Source: Reyranellaceae bacterium (lineage in GTDB: Bacteria > Pseudomonadota > Alphaproteobacteria > Reyranellales > Reyranellaceae). From it: DNA of 64,000 nt. Positions 60,689 through 64,000 of the stretch are shown here, one piece after another; the stretch's first letter is position 1, and the number at the start of each line of letters is the position of its first letter. The notes beneath the pieces are model-generated. The model ran no database searches, was not told where the DNA came from, and saw only the letters and a program-made list of their open reading frames with translations. A program made the translations under genes and the position numbers. Where the stretch lies: contig JALHMM010000005.1 in assembly GCA_022844045.1 (NCBI GenBank), positions 1 to 64,000 on the forward strand. Reading direction: 5' to 3'.

Positions 60689-61156
60689 TTAGAGAATCTG
60701 AAAGACCTCGTAGATCGGCCCGGTCGCCTCGCGGCGACCGACGCCGACCGCGATGATGCGGTTGAGGAACGAGTACTTCTCCGACGACGTCTCGAAGCGC
60801 GGCGCGATGCGGAAATAGTACTCCGAGGGATCGACCTTCTCTCCCTTGGCCAGGCGGTCGAGCACCCATTGCGGGCCGTGCCGCAGGCCCTTGTAGCTCA
60901 TGTAGATCCCATGGCCGTCATGGGTCTTGAGCGTCAGCCGCACGTCGAGTTCCCACACGCCGTCGCTGCGCACGGTGATCCAATCGCCGGCGGGCGTCGG
61001 CAGCACGGTACCCTTGAGCTCGTCACCCTCGAAGGTGCCGCCGGCGACCGTGGCGATCCGGCGATGGCCGTAGGGCGTGACACCCATGTCTTCCATGGCG
61101 CCCACGGCCAGCTTGATGGTGAAGAGATGGGCGCTGTTGAGCGTCGGTTCGGACAT
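60689..61156 (-). CDS. DUF3237 family protein
   Basis: HLFTIKLAVGAMEDMGVTPYGHRRIATVAGGTFEGDELKGTVLPTPAGDWITVRSDGVWELDVRLTLKTHDG. Confidence 0.85.
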   Translation of the reverse strand: MSEPTLNSAHLFTIKLAVGAMEDMGVTPYGHRRIATVAGGTFEGDELKGTVLPTPAGDWITVRSDGVWELDVRLTLKTHDGHGIYMSYKGLRHGPQWVLDRLAKGEKVDPSEYYFRIAPRFETSSEKYSFLNRIIAVGVGRREATGPIYEVFQIL

Positions 61157-61170
61157 TGTCGGTTTCTTTC

Positions 61171-61596
61171 CTAGCTCTTCGATCCACCGGCGGGCTTGGG
61201 CTCGACGGTCTCGACCGGCGCGCCGGCCTTCTTCCAGGCGCCGAAGCCGCCCTCGATATGCGCCACGGGCGTAAGCCCCATATCCTGCGCCGTCTTGGCG
61301 GCCAGCGCCGAGCGTACGCCGCCGGCGCAGAACAGGACGAACTTGTCGCCATTGGCGAAAAACGGCTTGTGATACGGGCTGGCCGGATCGATCCAGAACT
61401 CCAGCATGCCGCGGGTTACGTTGATCGCGCCCGGCATGCCACCGTCGCGCCAGATCTCCCGAGGATCACGGAGGTCGATGAAGGTCACACCCTTCTGGCC
61501 GTGCAGCGCCTTCGCCTGCTCGACAGTCAACGTCTCGACCTCCTTCATCGATTCGTCGAACATCTGCTTCACGCTGCGTTTGATCTCCAACGGCAT
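61171..61596 (-). CDS. Rhodanese-like domain protein
   Basis: VTFIDLRDPREIWRDGGMPGAINVTRG; FVLFCAGGVRSALAAKTAQDMG. Confidence 0.9.
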   Translation of the reverse strand: MPLEIKRSVKQMFDESMKEVETLTVEQAKALHGQKGVTFIDLRDPREIWRDGGMPGAINVTRGMLEFWIDPASPYHKPFFANGDKFVLFCAGGVRSALAAKTAQDMGLTPVAHIEGGFGAWKKAGAPVETVEPKPAGGSKS

Positions 61597-61606
61597 TCGT
61601 CTCTCC

Positions 61607-62917
61607 TTACGCCACGGCCTGGTCGATGGCCCGCTCCAGCACGGCGCACATCGTCTCGATCTCGTCGTCGCCTGAAATGAACGGCGGGCCCAGCATCAGC
61701 AGGTCGGTGACACCGATGCCGCCGGGATAGACCCACACGTTGTTGTCCAACGCGTACTTCATCGCCTTGTTGGTCACGCTACCGGGCGCCGCGAAAGGCT
61801 CCAGCGTCTCGCGATCCTTCACGACCTCGACGCCCCACAGCATGCCGCGGCCGCGCACATCGGCGACATTGGGATGCTGCTTCAGCCGCTGCAGGCGCCG
61901 GTCGAGCTTCTCGCCCGTGGCCCTGGCCTTCGCCAGCATGTCCTCGTCGCTCATGATCCTGAGCACCTCGTCGGCGGCGGCGCAGGCCGCCGGATGGGCG
62001 CTGTAGGTGTAGAACATGGGCGCGTCACCGATGCGCGCCAGCGGCTCGGCGACGCGGTCCGAGGCGAACAGGCCGCCGATCGGCGCGTAGCCGCCGCTCA
62101 TCCCCTTGGCCGAGACCATGACATCAACCTCGATGCCCTCGGCCTCGTGCGCGAAACGCGGGCCGGTGCGGCCAAAGCCCGAGATCACCTCGTCGGCGAT
62201 CAGCACGATGTCATGGCGATCGCAGATCTCACGCAGGCGCTTCCAGTAGCCCTGGGGCGGTACCAGCGCGCCGCCGCTGCTGCCCACGACAGGCTCGGCG
62301 ATGATGCCGGCGATAGTGTCGACCCCCTCGCGCTGGACGATGGCCTCGATCTCATCGACGCAGGCTACGTCGCAGGTCGGGTAGGTCTTGCCCAGCGGGC
62401 AGCGCAGGCAGTAGTGCGCCGGCGCCTTGGGCGTCTCGCGCGCCATGCCCTTGATCGCCGCGCGCCTGGCCGTGTGGCCGCCGATCTCCAGGGTCGCCAC
62501 GGTCGCGCCGTGATACGAGAAGCTGCGGCCGATCACTTTCCAGCGCGAGCTGTTGCCCTTCGCCACGTGATACTGCCGCGCCAGCTTCACCGCCGCCTCG
62601 ACCGCTTCCGACCCGCCGCTGGCGAGGAAGACGCGCGTCAGGTTCTTGGGCAGCCAGTCGCGCTTGAGCCGCTCGACCAGTCGGGCGCGCTCCGGCGTCA
62701 CGAACGGCGGAATCGCATAGGCCAGCGCCGACGACGCCTTGGCCATCGCCGCGCCCGGCTCGGGCCGGCCATGGCCGATATTGACCAGCATCGCGCCGCC
62801 GCCAGCATCGAGGATACGCCGGCCATCCGACGTGATCAGATGACAGCCCTCGGCGCCGACAATCTCCAGCGCCATCGGCCAGGGCGTGAACGGCCAGGCG
62901 GGTTTGGTGTCAGGCAT
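61607..62917 (-). CDS. Class III aminotransferase
   Basis: VFLASGGSEAVEAAVKLARQYH; LIADEVISGFGRTGPRFAHEAEGIEVDVMVSAKGMSGGYAPIGGLFA. Confidence 0.92.
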   Translation of the reverse strand: MPDTKPAWPFTPWPMALEIVGAEGCHLITSDGRRILDAGGGAMLVNIGHGRPEPGAAMAKASSALAYAIPPFVTPERARLVERLKRDWLPKNLTRVFLASGGSEAVEAAVKLARQYHVAKGNSSRWKVIGRSFSYHGATVATLEIGGHTARRAAIKGMARETPKAPAHYCLRCPLGKTYPTCDVACVDEIEAIVQREGVDTIAGIIAEPVVGSSGGALVPPQGYWKRLREICDRHDIVLIADEVISGFGRTGPRFAHEAEGIEVDVMVSAKGMSGGYAPIGGLFASDRVAEPLARIGDAPMFYTYSAHPAACAAADEVLRIMSDEDMLAKARATGEKLDRRLQRLKQHPNVADVRGRGMLWGVEVVKDRETLEPFAAPGSVTNKAMKYALDNNVWVYPGGIGVTDLLMLGPPFISGDDEIETMCAVLERAIDQAVA

Positions 62918-62929
62918 GGCGGAGCCTCC

Positions 62930-63074
62930 TACCTTCCCCCGCTCTGCGGGGGAAGGTGCCCGACGGGCGGATGGGGGTGCCGGTATAGCGGTCAGTCACG
63001 ACGATGGGAGTCGTCGCACCAGCCACCCCCATCCGGCGCTTCGCGCCACCTTCCCCCGCCAGCGGGGGAAGGTA
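62930..63074. repeat. REPIN/MITE-like inverted repeat, subfamily A, 145 bp
   Basis: Reverse complement closely matches 28361-28505 including the central region. Confidence 0.88.
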
Positions 63075-63088
63075 GTCGGGGGTAGCCA

Positions 63089-64000
63089 TCACATGCCACC
63101 AATGCAGAGGTACTTCGACTCCAGGTACTCGTCGATGCCGTACTTCGAGCCTTCGCGGCCCAGGCCCGACTCCTTGACGCCGCCGAACGGGCCGACCTCG
63201 TTGGAGATGATGCCGGTGTTGATGCCGATCATGCCGCTCTCGATCGCCTCGGCGACGCGCCAGACGCGGCCGATGTCGCGGCTGTAGAAGTACGCGGCGA
63301 GGCCGAACTCGGTGGCATTGGCGAGACGCACCGCGTCGGCTTCGGTTTCGAACTTCACCAGCGGCGCCACCGGCCCGAAGGTCTCCTCGCGCATGATCAG
63401 CATCGACTCCGTGACGTTGGTCATCAGGGTCGGCTCGAAGAACGTACCGCCATTGCCGTGGCGATGGCCGCCGACCACGACCTTGGCGCCTTTGCCCAGC
63501 GCGTCGGCGACATGCTGCTCGACCTTGGCGACGGCGGCATCGTCGATCAGCGGGCCCTGGTTGACGCCAGCCTCCAGCCCGTCGCCGACCTTGAGCTTGC
63601 GCACCGCCACGGCGAGCTTCTCGGCGAAGGCGTCGTAGACGCCCGCCTGGACGAAGAAGCGGTTGGCGCAGACGCAGGTCTGTCCTGTGTTGCGGTACTT
63701 CGACAGGATCGCGCCCTCGACCGCGGCGTCGAGATCGGCGTCGTCGAAGACGATGAACGGCGCGTTGCCGCCCAGCTCGAGCGAGATCTTCTTCACCGTG
63801 CCGGCGCAGGCCGCCATCAGCTTCTTGCCGATCTCGGTCGAGCCGGTGAAGGTCAGCTTGCGCACCGTCGGGTTCGACGTCATCTCGTTGCCGATCTCGC
63901 CGGCGTCGCCGGTGACCACCGACAGCAGCCCCGCCGGCACGCCGGCGCGCTCCGCCAGCACCGCCATGGCCAGCGCCGAGAACGGCGTCAGCTTGGCCGG
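63089..64000 (-). CDS. gabD: NAD(P)-dependent succinate-semialdehyde/aldehyde dehydrogenase (5' end beyond window)
   Basis: KLTFTGSTEIGKKLMAACAGTVKKISLELGGNAPFIVFDDADLDAAVEGA; GQTCVCANRFFVQ; GVKESGLGREGSKYGIDEYLE. Confidence 0.92.
   Translation of the reverse strand, partial: PAKLTPFSALAMAVLAERAGVPAGLLSVVTGDAGEIGNEMTSNPTVRKLTFTGSTEIGKKLMAACAGTVKKISLELGGNAPFIVFDDADLDAAVEGAILSKYRNTGQTCVCANRFFVQAGVYDAFAEKLAVAVRKLKVGDGLEAGVNQGPLIDDAAVAKVEQHVADALGKGAKVVVGGHRHGNGGTFFEPTLMTNVTESMLIMREETFGPVAPLVKFETEADAVRLANATEFGLAAYFYSRDIGRVWRVAEAIESGMIGINTGIISNEVGPFGGVKESGLGREGSKYGIDEYLESKYLCIGGM

Overview
This 64 kb window is a GC-rich chromosomal segment, most likely alphaproteobacterial (from codon bias, TctC/Bug-type binding proteins and dispersed intergenic palindromes; not proven). 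It is mostly metabolic and transport genes. It has one tRNA-Leu(UAA). No rRNA, CRISPR array, IS transposase or intact prophage was seen. Supported blocks, in order: (1) a VOC protein and a CGNR zinc-finger regulator, divergent, with two matching palindromic boxes between them; (2) a zeta-toxin / ParD-like antitoxin pair with a palindromic operator candidate; (3) an acyclic-terpene-utilisation (Atu)-like acyl-CoA carboxylase cluster with two tandem acyl-CoA dehydrogenases; (4) a compact BufA2-like / MNIO (DUF692) / HvfC-BufC (DUF2063) locus, predicted to make a cysteine-modified copper-binding RiPP (bufferin type); (5) a complete opp-type ABC transporter; (6) a TetR plus RND efflux operon; (7) a bacterial URC-like uracil catabolism cluster (upp, DUF1688/URC4, GTP cyclohydrolase II/URC1); (8) assorted catabolic genes, including a MetE-like gene interrupted by an in-frame TAA and a class III cyclase with a WGR-like N-terminus. 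Intergenic regions carry several REPIN/MITE-like palindromic repeat families, and two 145-bp copies lie in opposite orientation about 34 kb apart. All product calls come from reading motifs in the translations; no database search was run.
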